A DNA stretch of 34,793 nt from Gammaproteobacteria bacterium (GCA_009937445.1 JAACFM010000020.1:1-34793); one strand, 5' to 3'; counted from the first letter of the stretch, positions 21,327-30,949 are shown. Made by a program: numbers and translations. The notes: generated by a model from the letters alone, not told the origin.

Positions 21327-21455
21327 TGGCCGTTTTGGCTTTCGCCAGTGCGTTCCTGCCAGCCTCGTGGTGCTCGCGATAGAGGCGGCCGAGGGCTTTG
21401 GGAATATTGAGCTTGCGGAAGTGCTCAAACGCCGCTGAAGCGCTACAATGGATGC

Positions 21456-21710
21456 ATGGATAAACGTTTATTGACAATTTTGCGCTGCCCGGTGTCCCAT
21501 AAGGGCCTGTCGGTGCTGAAGAAAGACAAACTGGCGAAGGTCAATGCCATGATCAGCGCCGGTGAGCTCGTAAATCACGAGGGGTCGGTCCTGGCCGAGG
21601 CCCTGAGTGAGGCACTTGTCACCGATGACGGCAAGCGCATCTACCCGGTCAGCGACGGCATACCCGTATTACTGGAAGATGAATCGATAAGCATGGAGCA
21701 GCTTGCTTGA
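21456..21710 (+). CDS. Trm112-like (UPF0434) small protein lacking most zinc cysteines
   Basis: The 84 residues start MDKRLLTILRCPVSHKG and end with VSDGIPVLLEDE, matching the Trm112/YcaR fold. In yeast and archaea Trm112 is a zinc-binding partner of methyltransferases; the bacterial role is less clear. Only Cys11 of the four usual zinc cysteines remains, and a longer central segment replaces the second knuckle. Its stop overlaps the TTG start of holA, so it is coupled to the replication gene behind it. Confidence 0.85.
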   Translation: MDKRLLTILRCPVSHKGLSVLKKDKLAKVNAMISAGELVNHEGSVLAEALSEALVTDDGKRIYPVSDGIPVLLEDESISMEQLA

Positions 21711-22708
21711 AAATTCAGGCAAATCAGCTTTCATCGCATCTCCTGAAATCGCTCGCTCCTTGTTACCTGATCACCGGTGACGAATTTCTGCTTGTGGGTG
21801 AGGCGCTCGATGATGTTAGAGGCGCCGCCCGCAAACGGGGTTTCACGTCTCGCGAATCGCACGTAGCGACAACGGGCTTCGACTGGAGCGCACTCACGGC
21901 ATCAACCGGTAATCTGTCTCTGTTCGCTGAACAACGCATTATCGAATTGCGATTGCCGACCGGTAAGCCGGGAAAAGTAGGCAGTGCCGCCATTATCGAT
22001 CTGGTGGAACAGTCGGGTCCGGAACTGCTTTTTATTGTGACGGCACCGAAGCTCGACCGCAGTAGCAGCGCATCCAAATGGGCGAAGACCATCGACCAAA
22101 AAGGCGTGTCTTTGCCGCTTTGGCCGATCGGCGTGCGCGAGCTCCCTGGCTGGATCGCGAATCGAATGCGGGTGGCAGGCCTGCAACCGGATCGTGATGC
22201 GGTGACGTTGATCGCGGATCGGGTAGAAGGCAATCTGCTCGCGGCGCAACAGGAGATCGAGAAATTGCGGCTGATTCTCGGCGCAGGCAAGGTTAGCGCC
22301 GAGGCTGTCACTGACGCGGTCGCGAACAGCAGTCGTTACGACGTTTACAAGCTCGCGGATGCTGCGCTCGCTGGAGACGCGAATCGATCCGTCAAGATCC
22401 TCGGTGGTTTGCGCGCAGAAGGTGTTGAACCTGTCATCGTCATGTGGGCACTGACGCGCGAATTGCGAACGCTGGCTACGCTCGATGACGTGATTCGCCA
22501 GGGTGGTGATCTTGGCGGGGCCATGCAAAAGTCGGGTGTCTGGCGCAATCGACAGGGTTTGGTGCGCAGTTGCATTACCCGGCATCGGCACGGTGACTTT
22601 CACAAGATGTTGAAAGCCGCCGGCCGCGCGGATGCGGCGGCCAAAGGCCAGCGCGCAGGCAATCCCTGGCACATGGCAACAGATGTCGTCGTGAGCCTGT
22701 CCCAATGA
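21707..22708 (+). CDS. holA: HolA, DNA polymerase III delta subunit
   Basis: This subunit opens the beta clamp as part of the clamp loader. The 333 residues show CYLITGDEFLLVGEALDDVR near the start, and the middle FDWSALTASTGNLSLFAEQRIIELRLPTG and LLAAQQEIEKLRL, as in the family. The start TTG 21707 overlaps the preceding stop (TTGA), and the stop overlaps nadD (ATGA). holA-nadD-rsfS-rlmH is the standard gammaproteobacterial order. Confidence 0.95.
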   Translation: MKIQANQLSSHLLKSLAPCYLITGDEFLLVGEALDDVRGAARKRGFTSRESHVATTGFDWSALTASTGNLSLFAEQRIIELRLPTGKPGKVGSAAIIDLVEQSGPELLFIVTAPKLDRSSSASKWAKTIDQKGVSLPLWPIGVRELPGWIANRMRVAGLQPDRDAVTLIADRVEGNLLAAQQEIEKLRLILGAGKVSAEAVTDAVANSSRYDVYKLADAALAGDANRSVKILGGLRAEGVEPVIVMWALTRELRTLATLDDVIRQGGDLGGAMQKSGVWRNRQGLVRSCITRHRHGDFHKMLKAAGRADAAAKGQRAGNPWHMATDVVVSLSQ

Positions 22709-23352
22709 AGCCGATTGGCATATTCGGTGGCACATTCGATCCAATCCATTATGGCCATCTCAGAAGCGCATTCGAGATGTTGCAGGCGCTGAATTTCGAC
22801 GAAATTCGTTTCATACCCTGCGGCGATCCGCCACATCGCGGCACGACCTTTGCAGAGGCCAAGCTTAGAAACCTGATGGTTGAGGTCGCTATCGCTGGCC
22901 AGGACGGGTTCGTCTGCGATGATCGTGAGCTGCGTCGCGATGGGCCGTCTTATTCGATTGATACCCTGAATGGTCTGCGGGAGGAATTTCCTGACCGTTC
23001 ATTGGGTCTGATCATAGGGATGGATGCATTTCTGGGGCTGACGAAATGGCACCGATGGGATGAAATTCTCGATGTTGCCCATATCATTGTCGCGCACCGA
23101 CCGGGATGGAGAGCACCGGATATCGGTGAACTGGGTGACATGATTACAGAACACGGTACTCACCGGGTTGCTGATTTACACGAGGCAACTCACGGGCGTA
23201 TCCACATTCATGCGGTTACGCAACTTGAGATCGCATCAACAGAGATTCGGGATTTGGTGGCTGCCGGGCGAGATCCGCGCTTCCTGATGCCTGATGCGGT
23301 AAGGAATATTATAAAGGAAACGTCAGTCTATATGAGAGACACGAATGAATAG
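22705..23352 (+). CDS. nadD: NadD, nicotinate-nucleotide adenylyltransferase
   Basis: This enzyme makes deamido-NAD from nicotinate mononucleotide and ATP. The nucleotidyltransferase motif GIFGGTFDPIHYGHLR is at residues 4-19, and the C-terminal motif IASTEIRDLVAAGRDPRFLMPDAV is the usual ISSTxIR-type signature. The length of 215 is standard. The ATG overlaps the holA stop, and the 3' end overlaps rsfS by eight bases. Confidence 0.97.
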   Translation: MKPIGIFGGTFDPIHYGHLRSAFEMLQALNFDEIRFIPCGDPPHRGTTFAEAKLRNLMVEVAIAGQDGFVCDDRELRRDGPSYSIDTLNGLREEFPDRSLGLIIGMDAFLGLTKWHRWDEILDVAHIIVAHRPGWRAPDIGELGDMITEHGTHRVADLHEATHGRIHIHAVTQLEIASTEIRDLVAAGRDPRFLMPDAVRNIIKETSVYMRDTNE

Positions 23353-23698
23353 CGAAGAATTATGCGACCTGGTTGTCGATGCACTGGAAGAGATTAAAGG
23401 GCTCGATATCATCAAGCTTAATGTTCGCGACATGACGTCGGTGACTGACTGGATGATAGTAGCCAGTGGTACGTCGTCCCGACACGTACAAGCGCTGGCC
23501 GACAATGTCGCGGAGAAGGCCAAGGCGGCAGGCCAAAGACCGACAGGTATTGAAGGTGAGAGCGGTGGAGAGTGGGTGCTCCTCGATCTACAGGACGCGC
23601 TGGTCCATGTCATGCTGCCGAAGGTCCGCGAGTTCTATAACCTGGAGAAGCTCTGGTCGATCACCCCGTCTGGGGACGCGGCAGCGACCGACGGGTAG
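23345..23698 (+). CDS. rsfS: RsfS, ribosomal silencing factor
   Basis: RsfS binds ribosomal protein uL14 and blocks subunit joining during starvation. The 117 residues contain the family run DLVVDALEEIKGLDI, then DMTSVTDWMIVASGTSSRHVQALAD and WVLLDLQDALVHVMLP. It overlaps the nadD end by eight bases, and rlmH begins three bases after its stop. Confidence 0.96.
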   Translation: MNSEELCDLVVDALEEIKGLDIIKLNVRDMTSVTDWMIVASGTSSRHVQALADNVAEKAKAAGQRPTGIEGESGGEWVLLDLQDALVHVMLPKVREFYNLEKLWSITPSGDAAATDG

Positions 23699-23701
23699 AC
23701 C

Positions 23702-24172
23702 GTGCATATTCGCCTTTTAGCTGTCGGTGATCGCCAACCGTCCTGGGTAGACGAGGCCTGCAGCAAATACACCGGGCGGTACCCACGCGAATGGAAGTTT
23801 CGGCTCGACGTCATCCCCACTGTGCGCCGCAACAAGAACGACAAATCACGTCAGGCAATGGAGGCAGAAGGCGAGCTGATCCTCGCAAAACTGGGTTCCG
23901 ACGAACAGGTAGTTTTGCTGGACGAACGCGGCAAACAACTCAGCAGCAAATCGCTCGCGTCTCGATTATCAGAGTGGCAAACGGATGCGCGGGATCTGTG
24001 TTTTATTATCGGCGGACCGGATGGAGTATCCGAGCAGGTCCGTCAAAGGGCTAATATGATGTGGTCTTTATCGCAGCTGACATTGCCGCATGGTATGGCT
24101 CGCGCACTACTGTCTGAACAACTTTACAGAGCATGGTCGTTGCAGACCGGCCATCCCTATCACCGCTCCTGA
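23702..24172 (+). CDS. rlmH: RlmH, 23S rRNA pseudouridine-1915 N3-methyltransferase
   Basis: This SPOUT-fold methyltransferase modifies pseudouridine 1915 of 23S rRNA. The SAM-binding knot region is clear: FIIGGPDGVSEQVRQRA, then LSQLTLPHGMARALLSEQLYRA and the C-terminal GHPYHRS. The length of 156 is standard. The start is GTG 23702 (VHIRLLAVGDR). Confidence 0.97.
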   Translation: MHIRLLAVGDRQPSWVDEACSKYTGRYPREWKFRLDVIPTVRRNKNDKSRQAMEAEGELILAKLGSDEQVVLLDERGKQLSSKSLASRLSEWQTDARDLCFIIGGPDGVSEQVRQRANMMWSLSQLTLPHGMARALLSEQLYRAWSLQTGHPYHRS

Positions 24173-24181
24173 AACTGACTT

Positions 24182-24763
24182 ATGAGTTCATCATTGCAGC
24201 TTTACCTGGCATCAACATCACCGCGTCGACGCGAAATCCTGCAGTCGCTTGGCGTTAATTTCGAGATTGTAAAGGTCGAAACTGACGAGCGTCCTTTGCA
24301 AGGCGAATCGGCGCAGGAGCTGGTTTTAAGACTGGCAATCGCCAAAGCCCACGGAGCGGACGGTGCTGATCTTGTGCTGGGTTCGGACACCGTGGTCGTT
24401 CTTGACGATCGGCTACTCGGTAAGCCCACCGATGCCGACGATGCTGTTGAAATGTTGCTGGCCCTGTCAGGAAGAAGCCACCGGGTACTGACGGGTGTCG
24501 CTCTCAAAACGCCGCAGGGAACCCGGACCGTATTATCGACGACCGATGTCCGTTTTCGTAAAATTGGCCGGGACGAGGCGATGCGTTACTGGCAAAGTGG
24601 GGAACCCTCTGACAAGGCCGGGTCTTATGGTATTCAGGGTTTGGGCGGAATGTTCGTTGCAAGTATCAACGGAAGTTATTCCGGCGTAATGGGGCTGCCG
24701 GTTTTTGAGACGGTCGAACTGTTGAAGTCGGCTGGCATTGAGATTTTAGCGAAGCATAAATGA
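24182..24763 (+). CDS. maf: Maf-family nucleotide pyrophosphatase (YhdE type)
   Basis: This house-cleaning enzyme hydrolyses dTTP, UTP and modified pyrimidine triphosphates. The Maf signature LYLASTSPRRREILQSLG is at residues 7-24, with LVLGSDTVVVLDDRLLGKP and SYGIQGLGGMFV following. The neighbours rng and yhdP match E. coli yhdE (mreBCD-yhdE-rng-yhdP), favouring the YhdE subgroup over YceF. Its stop overlaps the rng start (ATGA at 24760). Confidence 0.95.
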   Translation: MSSSLQLYLASTSPRRREILQSLGVNFEIVKVETDERPLQGESAQELVLRLAIAKAHGADGADLVLGSDTVVVLDDRLLGKPTDADDAVEMLLALSGRSHRVLTGVALKTPQGTRTVLSTTDVRFRKIGRDEAMRYWQSGEPSDKAGSYGIQGLGGMFVASINGSYSGVMGLPVFETVELLKSAGIEILAKHK

Positions 24764-26238
24764 CGGAAGAGTCGGCAAAAGAAGAGATCCTGATCAACGT
24801 CACTCCGAGCGAGGTGCGTGCTGCCCTGCTCGAAAATGGCGTATTGCAGGAGGTCTATATCGAGCGGGCGGCCCGCCGCGGATTGATCAGCAACATCTAC
24901 AAGGGTCGAGTGTGTCGAGTATTGCCTGGCATGCAGGCGGCCTTCATCGACATCGGCCTCGAGAGAACGGCGTTTCTGCACGCCTCGGATATCGCCCCTG
25001 GGGACGTTATCGAGAACGGTGACGAGGTGCCAAACATCAAGGATCTGGTGCGGGAAGGCGACGGCATTATGGTACAGGTTGTCAAAGACCCGCTCGGCAA
25101 CAAGGGCGCGCGGCTTACGACCTATATCACTCTGCCATCACGGCATCTGGTGCTTCTGCCGCACAGCGACAGCGTCGGCGTTTCGGCTCGTATTGAAGAC
25201 GAAACGGAGCGCGAGCGACTTCGCAGCATCATTCAGGGCTTGCTTGCAGAGCGCGGTCTCACGTGCGGTGCGATTGTAAGAACAGTGGCGGAGGGAACGT
25301 CGGAGGAAGCGATCTCTGCTGACTTGCGCTACACACTGAAGCTCTGGGATGTTGTTCAGCAACGCTGCGGCCTCGCCAATGTAAAAACACTGGTGCATGA
25401 AGATCTTTCGTTGCCGCTGCGGGTCTTGCGCGACCTGGTGACGACCGATGTAGAAAGAATCCTGGTTGACTCCGCGCCTGATTTCACAACGATGCGGGAC
25501 TTCACCAGAACCTACTTACCGGATGCCGAGCCGATGCTTGAACTGTATGAGCGGCGTCGTCCCATCTTCGATTTACACGGCATCGAGGACGAGATAAAGC
25601 GTTCTCTTGATCGAAATATCCCACTGAAATCAGGTGGTTATTTGATTTTTGATCAAACCGAAGCAATGACAACCGTCGACGTCAATACGGGCGGTTATGT
25701 GGGTCACAGGAATCTGGAAGAAACCATTTACCGTACCAACCTCGAGGCCGCGGTTGCCATCGCCAGACAGCTGCGCATCAGAAATCTGGGTGGAATCATC
25801 ATCATCGATTTCATCGATATGGAGGAGGAGGACCACCGCAGCAATGTTCTTCAAGTGCTCGAAAAGTCACTCTCGCGCGACCACGCTCGCCACCAGATCA
25901 CCCCGGTGTCGCCGCTCGGATTAGTTGAAATGACTCGTAAACGGACCCGCGAGAGTTTGCAGCATGTTTTGGGGGAAGATTGCCCTGGATGTAATGGCCG
26001 CGGTTTCGTCATGACAGTGGAGACGGTTTGCTTCGAGATCTTTCGAGAGATCATCAGGCAATCACGGCAGTTCGAGTTTGAAGAGTTGATCGTTCTTGCT
26101 CATCAGGACGTTATAGAGATGCTGCTCGACGAACAGGCAGGCAGCCTCGCCGAACTCGGAGAACAAAGCGGCAAATCCATTCGCCTGCAACCCGAATCAC
26201 TGTATCTTCAGGATCAGTTTGACGTTGTCCTGATGTGA
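24760..26238 (+). CDS. rng: RNase G
   Basis: This is an endoribonuclease of the RNase E/G family, active on 16S rRNA 5' ends and some mRNAs. The 492 residues have an N-terminal S1 domain (about 35-125, YKGRVCRVLPGMQAAFIDIGLERTAFLH). The DNase I-like catalytic region includes TVDVNTGGYVG and IIIIDFIDMEEEDHR with the metal-binding Asp residues, and the zinc-link CPGC is in GEDCPGCNGRG. The long C-terminal scaffold of RNase E is absent, which fixes the call as RNase G. Confidence 0.97.
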   Translation: MTEESAKEEILINVTPSEVRAALLENGVLQEVYIERAARRGLISNIYKGRVCRVLPGMQAAFIDIGLERTAFLHASDIAPGDVIENGDEVPNIKDLVREGDGIMVQVVKDPLGNKGARLTTYITLPSRHLVLLPHSDSVGVSARIEDETERERLRSIIQGLLAERGLTCGAIVRTVAEGTSEEAISADLRYTLKLWDVVQQRCGLANVKTLVHEDLSLPLRVLRDLVTTDVERILVDSAPDFTTMRDFTRTYLPDAEPMLELYERRRPIFDLHGIEDEIKRSLDRNIPLKSGGYLIFDQTEAMTTVDVNTGGYVGHRNLEETIYRTNLEAAVAIARQLRIRNLGGIIIIDFIDMEEEDHRSNVLQVLEKSLSRDHARHQITPVSPLGLVEMTRKRTRESLQHVLGEDCPGCNGRGFVMTVETVCFEIFREIIRQSRQFEFEELIVLAHQDVIEMLLDEQAGSLAELGEQSGKSIRLQPESLYLQDQFDVVLM

Positions 26239-26257
26239 ACTTGAGCCGCTGATCGTA

Positions 26258-29200
26258 ATGAAAGAGCTTCTTCGCCGCCTGATCAAGTTTCTCGCCTATA
26301 TGGCGGCGTGTATCGTGATTCTGCTGGCCATAGCCGTAGGGCTGTTTCGATTATTCCTTCCCCGGGTGCCGGAATATCAGGACGAAATCAAAGCATGGGC
26401 CAGTGCCGCGATCGGTATGCAGGTGGAGTTTTCCGACATGGATGCGCGCTGGGGCCTCAGTGGCCCTGAGTTGCTGTTTTACGATGCCGAACTGATTCGG
26501 CTCGTAAGCGGTACCCGCATTGTTGTCGCAGAAGAGGTCGGGATCGGCGTCGGCCTGATGCGGCTGCTGTTTGAGCAGTCCCTGATCGTGGATCGCCTGG
26601 TTATTCGCAATACCAGTGTCGAAGTTAGCCAGGATGACGAGGGCCGTTTCTGGTTTCAGGGAATTTCAACTGACGAGTTACTGAGCTCTTTTTCCGGTAA
26701 ATCGGCAACACCGGTGTCTATCGAGGTCATCGGTGAAGATATCGAATTGCGTTTCACGCCGCCCGGTGACCAGCCGCCGCATTTCTTTGACGTGCCACGC
26801 GTCAGCGTCAGTATTGATGCGAACAGAATTGCCGCAGATGCCGATATTCGTTTGCCGGAGGAGCTGGGCCATACACTCAGCGTATCGGCGACACAGGTTC
26901 TGCAGGCACAGGCTGAGCAGCGGTCCTGGGATATTTTTGTTGATGCCGACGACATCAGTCTGCCCGGATGGTCTGAGTTGTCGCAAGGCAGTCGGCGATT
27001 CGTATCCGGAGTCGGAGACATGGAGCTCGCCGTCGCGATCATAAACCGAGATGTCACGACGGCCACAGCAGAAGTCGACTTCGTGGATGTCGCTCTTGAA
27101 GATGACGTGTTTTTTGATGTCGGTGGGCGCATTGAAGTCGATGTATCAGAAAACGACTGGCTTCTGGCGGCGAATGAATTCAGTGTTTCAATGCAAGATC
27201 ATGAATGGCCGGAAACCGCGTTGCGAGTTGAGGCCGGTGTTGACAGTGAAGGTGCTGTGGTCCTGCTGGACACGACGGCGTCATACCTTGTATTGGACGA
27301 CCTGCGTTTGCTCGCGCCCTGGCTCAATGACGAACAGAGATCGATGCTGCTTGATTTTGCTCCGTCCGGAATTGTCAGAAACCTGATAGCAACAGTGTCC
27401 GATATCGACAGCGATACGCCGAGATTTAATATTTCGGCAGAACTTGATCGAGTTGGGATTTCCGCAGCAGAGCAAAGACCCGGCGTCCGTGGCTTTTCCG
27501 GTCTGCTGCGAGCGAACCGCTCAGGTGGTCGACTCGAAATCAGGTCTGATGATCTTGAGATACGAGCGCCAGAGTTTTTGCCTGATGTTGTTGAGATCGA
27601 TGCAGCCGATGGAACAGTCATCTGGCGCAACAGTAATAACCGAACGACGATTTTGTCCGACAGTATTTCGATCACGAGCGAATTTTTCGACAGCCAGAGC
27701 AATGTCCAGGTGCTCATCCACAAAGATGGCTCGTCGCCCGAGATCGATCTCGAGAGTACCTGGAATATTTCGGATATTGCCGAGGCGAAGCGCTTTATTC
27801 CGCGCAAAGGTCTGCGGCCCAAGCTCTACGACTGGTTTCAAATGGCGCTGGTCGATGGGTCGATACCGCGCGGCACGACGACACTGAACGGGCCTTTGGA
27901 CAAGTTTCCGTTTGACGGCGGCGAAGGGCGATTCTTGATGGAAGCCTCTGTGCGCAATATGACGTTCAAATACCATCAGCTCTGGCCGGCAACCGAACAG
28001 TCAGATATGGAAGTCATACTCGACAATGCTCGCCTGTATACGACCGAGAATCGGTCTATCAGTGCTGGCATACCCGTTGTGAACGCGAAAGTGGATATAC
28101 CGGATCTGCGTGACCCGGTTTTGAGTATCGAATCATTTTCGACAGCAACGCTGGAAGCGATTCGGGAGTTCTCAAAACAAAGTCCAATATCGAAGGTATT
28201 TGGCGGGCAGCTCGACCGGGTTGCGATTTCGGGTGACGCCTCGTTTACTCTTGACCTGATCGTGCCTTTGAAGCGGGAACGAATTCAGGAATTTGAATTT
28301 GTCTCGCGCATTCGCAGCAACAACGGTACGTTGGCGATCAAAGGCTTCGACCCACCGATCACTGATTTGATCGGTGAGGTGACCATTGAGCGCGATCACA
28401 TATCGAGTGAGGGCCTCGGTGGGCGGTTTCTCGGTGAGCAGGTCAGCATAACGCTGCAACGATCAGATGATCCGCAGTTTAGCGTCGTGGCGACCACCGA
28501 TGGCACCATTACGGCCGACGGCATCGTTAATGATCTCGGCGCACCCCTGGATGGGCTCATTAGTGGCAGTGCAAGTTACCAGACGCAAATTCTGTTCCCG
28601 GACGGCAAGATTGAGTCTCCGCCGCCTCTGACGATCCGCATTGACAGTGACTTCGAGGGCATGGCGTTTCTGCTTCCAGAGCCTGTCAAAAAAGCTGCTG
28701 ACTCCTCGCTGCAGGTATCGGGCGATATTCGCTTTCTGCCCGACGGGGCCGGTATACAAAGCGCTGGATTCGCCGAGAACCGTATTGCCTGGGAACTGGT
28801 TTTCAATCAACCGGATGCTGATGAGCCGGATGCGCAAGGCTTTGATTTCGACCGCGGCGTTGTCGCATTGGGTGGCCATACTATGGAACCGGCCGATACC
28901 CGTGGACTGCACATACGAGGTTCGACTGAGGTCGTGCGATTGCAGGACTGGTTGAGTCTCTCCCGCAGCGGCGAAAAGAAAGTCGGTGCTGCGGCGCGTA
29001 TTCGATCCATCGATCTCTTGGTGGAAGACATGTACATCGTTGGGCAACATTTGAAGGCGCACCGCGTAAAAGTCGACCGCAGTGCTCAGGACTGGCTGGT
29101 GCAACTGGATGGCGAGGATGTCGTGGGTTCAGTCTTTGTGCCTTACGATTTCGGCGGTGATCGAGCCATGGTTCTGGATATGGTCAGACTGCGGCTTCCA

Positions 29201-30109
29201 GGTGACGAGGCGGCTACAGAGTCAGTGTCTGATCTCGATCCTCGCACATTGCCGCCAATGCAATTGAACGCAGCGGAGTTTGCTTTTGGCGATCGCGAGC
29301 TCGGTGCCGTCGAGGCGATATTCGAGAAGACTGAATACGGTCTTGAGGCAACAAGAATCCTGACGACGGATGCGAGCTTCGGAATCGTCGGTACAGGCCG
29401 GTGGCTTGCTGACGACAACGACCCGCTGGGTAGCCATAGCTTTGTGAAGGCCACACTAACGAGTACGGACGTCGAACAGACCATGGCGAGGTTGAGCTAC
29501 ACACCCGGTATTGTCAGCGATAGCATGAGCATGATTTTCGACCTTAACTGGTCCGGCAGTCCTCGCGCCGATTTCTTTGACGTGCTGGACGGGGAGGTGC
29601 AGGTTCGATTTGGTGATGGTCAGCTGGAAGAGGTTGAGCCGGGAGCTGGTCGAATGTTCGGACTGATGAGTATCGTTGCCTTGCCGCGACGGCTTTCGCT
29701 TGATTTTCGCGATGTGTTTTCCAAGGGATTCGGCTTCGACGGCATTGCCGGCACTTTCAGGATTGATGATGGCATTACCTACACTTGCGATCTGTCTCTC
29801 GAAGGTCCCGCTGCCGATATTGGTATCGTCGGTTCGGCGGATATCGCCAGCCGTACGTATGATCAGACAGCGATCGTCGCGGCAAATGTCGGCAATACAC
29901 TGCCCATTGTCGGCGCGGTGGTTGCGGGCCCGCAGGTCGCTGCCGCTTTGCTGATATTTTCGCAAATATTCAAAAAGCCCCTGCAGGAAGTAGGGCAGGT
30001 TTATTACGCAATCAATGGTTCATGGGATGATCCGAACGTGGATTCGACGGACTCGGCGGCATTTGTCGCCAGTGGCGAAATGGCCGGTTGTCTCGCCGAT
30101 GAAGAATAG
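26258..30109 (+). CDS. yhdP: YhdP, AsmA-like phospholipid-transport protein
   Basis: YhdP is one of the AsmA-like proteins thought to form a bridge carrying phospholipids from the inner to the outer membrane. This 1283-residue protein has one N-terminal membrane anchor (about 10-33) followed by a very long beta-rich periplasmic part. The N-terminal DUF3971 region and the C-terminal AsmA-like block (RMFGLMSIVALPRRLSLDF) are present. E. coli YhdP is about 1266 residues, so the length fits. It lies between rng and tldD as in E. coli, with one extra gene before tldD. Confidence 0.93.
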   Translation: MKELLRRLIKFLAYMAACIVILLAIAVGLFRLFLPRVPEYQDEIKAWASAAIGMQVEFSDMDARWGLSGPELLFYDAELIRLVSGTRIVVAEEVGIGVGLMRLLFEQSLIVDRLVIRNTSVEVSQDDEGRFWFQGISTDELLSSFSGKSATPVSIEVIGEDIELRFTPPGDQPPHFFDVPRVSVSIDANRIAADADIRLPEELGHTLSVSATQVLQAQAEQRSWDIFVDADDISLPGWSELSQGSRRFVSGVGDMELAVAIINRDVTTATAEVDFVDVALEDDVFFDVGGRIEVDVSENDWLLAANEFSVSMQDHEWPETALRVEAGVDSEGAVVLLDTTASYLVLDDLRLLAPWLNDEQRSMLLDFAPSGIVRNLIATVSDIDSDTPRFNISAELDRVGISAAEQRPGVRGFSGLLRANRSGGRLEIRSDDLEIRAPEFLPDVVEIDAADGTVIWRNSNNRTTILSDSISITSEFFDSQSNVQVLIHKDGSSPEIDLESTWNISDIAEAKRFIPRKGLRPKLYDWFQMALVDGSIPRGTTTLNGPLDKFPFDGGEGRFLMEASVRNMTFKYHQLWPATEQSDMEVILDNARLYTTENRSISAGIPVVNAKVDIPDLRDPVLSIESFSTATLEAIREFSKQSPISKVFGGQLDRVAISGDASFTLDLIVPLKRERIQEFEFVSRIRSNNGTLAIKGFDPPITDLIGEVTIERDHISSEGLGGRFLGEQVSITLQRSDDPQFSVVATTDGTITADGIVNDLGAPLDGLISGSASYQTQILFPDGKIESPPPLTIRIDSDFEGMAFLLPEPVKKAADSSLQVSGDIRFLPDGAGIQSAGFAENRIAWELVFNQPDADEPDAQGFDFDRGVVALGGHTMEPADTRGLHIRGSTEVVRLQDWLSLSRSGEKKVGAAARIRSIDLLVEDMYIVGQHLKAHRVKVDRSAQDWLVQLDGEDVVGSVFVPYDFGGDRAMVLDMVRLRLPGDEAATESVSDLDPRTLPPMQLNAAEFAFGDRELGAVEAIFEKTEYGLEATRILTTDASFGIVGTGRWLADDNDPLGSHSFVKATLTSTDVEQTMARLSYTPGIVSDSMSMIFDLNWSGSPRADFFDVLDGEVQVRFGDGQLEEVEPGAGRMFGLMSIVALPRRLSLDFRDVFSKGFGFDGIAGTFRIDDGITYTCDLSLEGPAADIGIVGSADIASRTYDQTAIVAANVGNTLPIVGAVVAGPQVAAALLIFSQIFKKPLQEVGQVYYAINGSWDDPNVDSTDSAAFVASGEMAGCLADEE

Positions 30110-30118
30110 GAGGAAAGG

Positions 30119-30931
30119 ATGCGCGTAGCAGCAATTCAAATGAACAGCGGCGCTGATGTCACTGCAAACCTCGAATTGGCAGACAGTCTTCTCGAAGACG
30201 CAGCTGCCGATGGCTGCGGTTTGGCCGTTCTACCGGAAAATTTTGCGCTGATGCCAGCGCGCGGAAGAGATAAAGCAAGAATTGCTGAGGAGCCCGGAGA
30301 GGGCCCCATACACGATTTCCTGTCGGCCGCTGCCCAGCGCAACGGTCTCTGGATTATTGCTGGCAGCATGCCTCTGGTGTCGCCAGAGATTGATGCCGAG
30401 CGTGTATACGGCGCGTGCCCTGTTTATGACGCAGCCGGTGAACCGCAAGCGATCTATCGCAAGATTCATTTGTTCGATGTCGATCTTGTGGACAAGCAGG
30501 AATCGTATCGGGAGTCGCGCTCGATGTACCCGGGCGAGGATGTCGTCACCGTGGACACGCCCTGCGGGCGCATCGGCCTGACGATTTGCTATGACGTCAG
30601 ATTTCCTGAGTTGTTTCGCCAACTCGTGGACGCTGGCGCGACGATGTTTACCGTGCCCGCGGCGTTTACAGCAACCACCGGGGAAGCACACTGGCACACG
30701 TTGTTGCGATCTCGGGCGATCGAAAATCTGGCGTATGTAGTCGCACCGGGGCAATATGGCGAACACCCTGATAGTCGATCGACGTACGGGCACTCACTGA
30801 TCATTGACCCCTGGGGCCGCGTTCTTGCGGAAGCGGCTGATGGAAACGGTTTCGTTGCGGCGGATATTGATCCGGAGCTGCCAGCGAAACTGCGTAGCGA
30901 GTTCCCGGCGCTTGCAAATCGACGTCTTTAA
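30119..30931 (+). CDS. Nitrilase-superfamily amidase (Nit/YbeM-like)
   Basis: This is a cytoplasmic carbon-nitrogen hydrolase of 270 residues. The catalytic triad is Glu40 (AVLPENFAL), Lys115 (AIYRKIHLFDVD) and Cys157 (GLTICYDVRFPELFR). It is closest in style to Nit1/YbeM, the amidases that repair deaminated glutathione; that substrate is inferred. An excellent AGGAGG lies just before the ATG and overlaps the yhdP end region. Its place between yhdP and tldD is also seen in pseudomonads as I recall. Confidence 0.9.
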   Translation: MRVAAIQMNSGADVTANLELADSLLEDAAADGCGLAVLPENFALMPARGRDKARIAEEPGEGPIHDFLSAAAQRNGLWIIAGSMPLVSPEIDAERVYGACPVYDAAGEPQAIYRKIHLFDVDLVDKQESYRESRSMYPGEDVVTVDTPCGRIGLTICYDVRFPELFRQLVDAGATMFTVPAAFTATTGEAHWHTLLRSRAIENLAYVVAPGQYGEHPDSRSTYGHSLIIDPWGRVLAEAADGNGFVAADIDPELPAKLRSEFPALANRRL

Positions 30932-30949
30932 TTTAATCGGAACGAAAAC

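Noticed and set aside
21444-21449. TACAAT as a -10 for the Trm112-like gene
   Set aside because: It is only six bases before the start codon, which would require a start inside the gene, and no -35 is seen.
21280-21477. Minus-strand frame reading FEHFRKLNIPKALGRLYREH
   Set aside because: It looks protein-like but has no ribosome site, overlaps two plus-strand genes and matches no family I know. It may be chance or a remnant.
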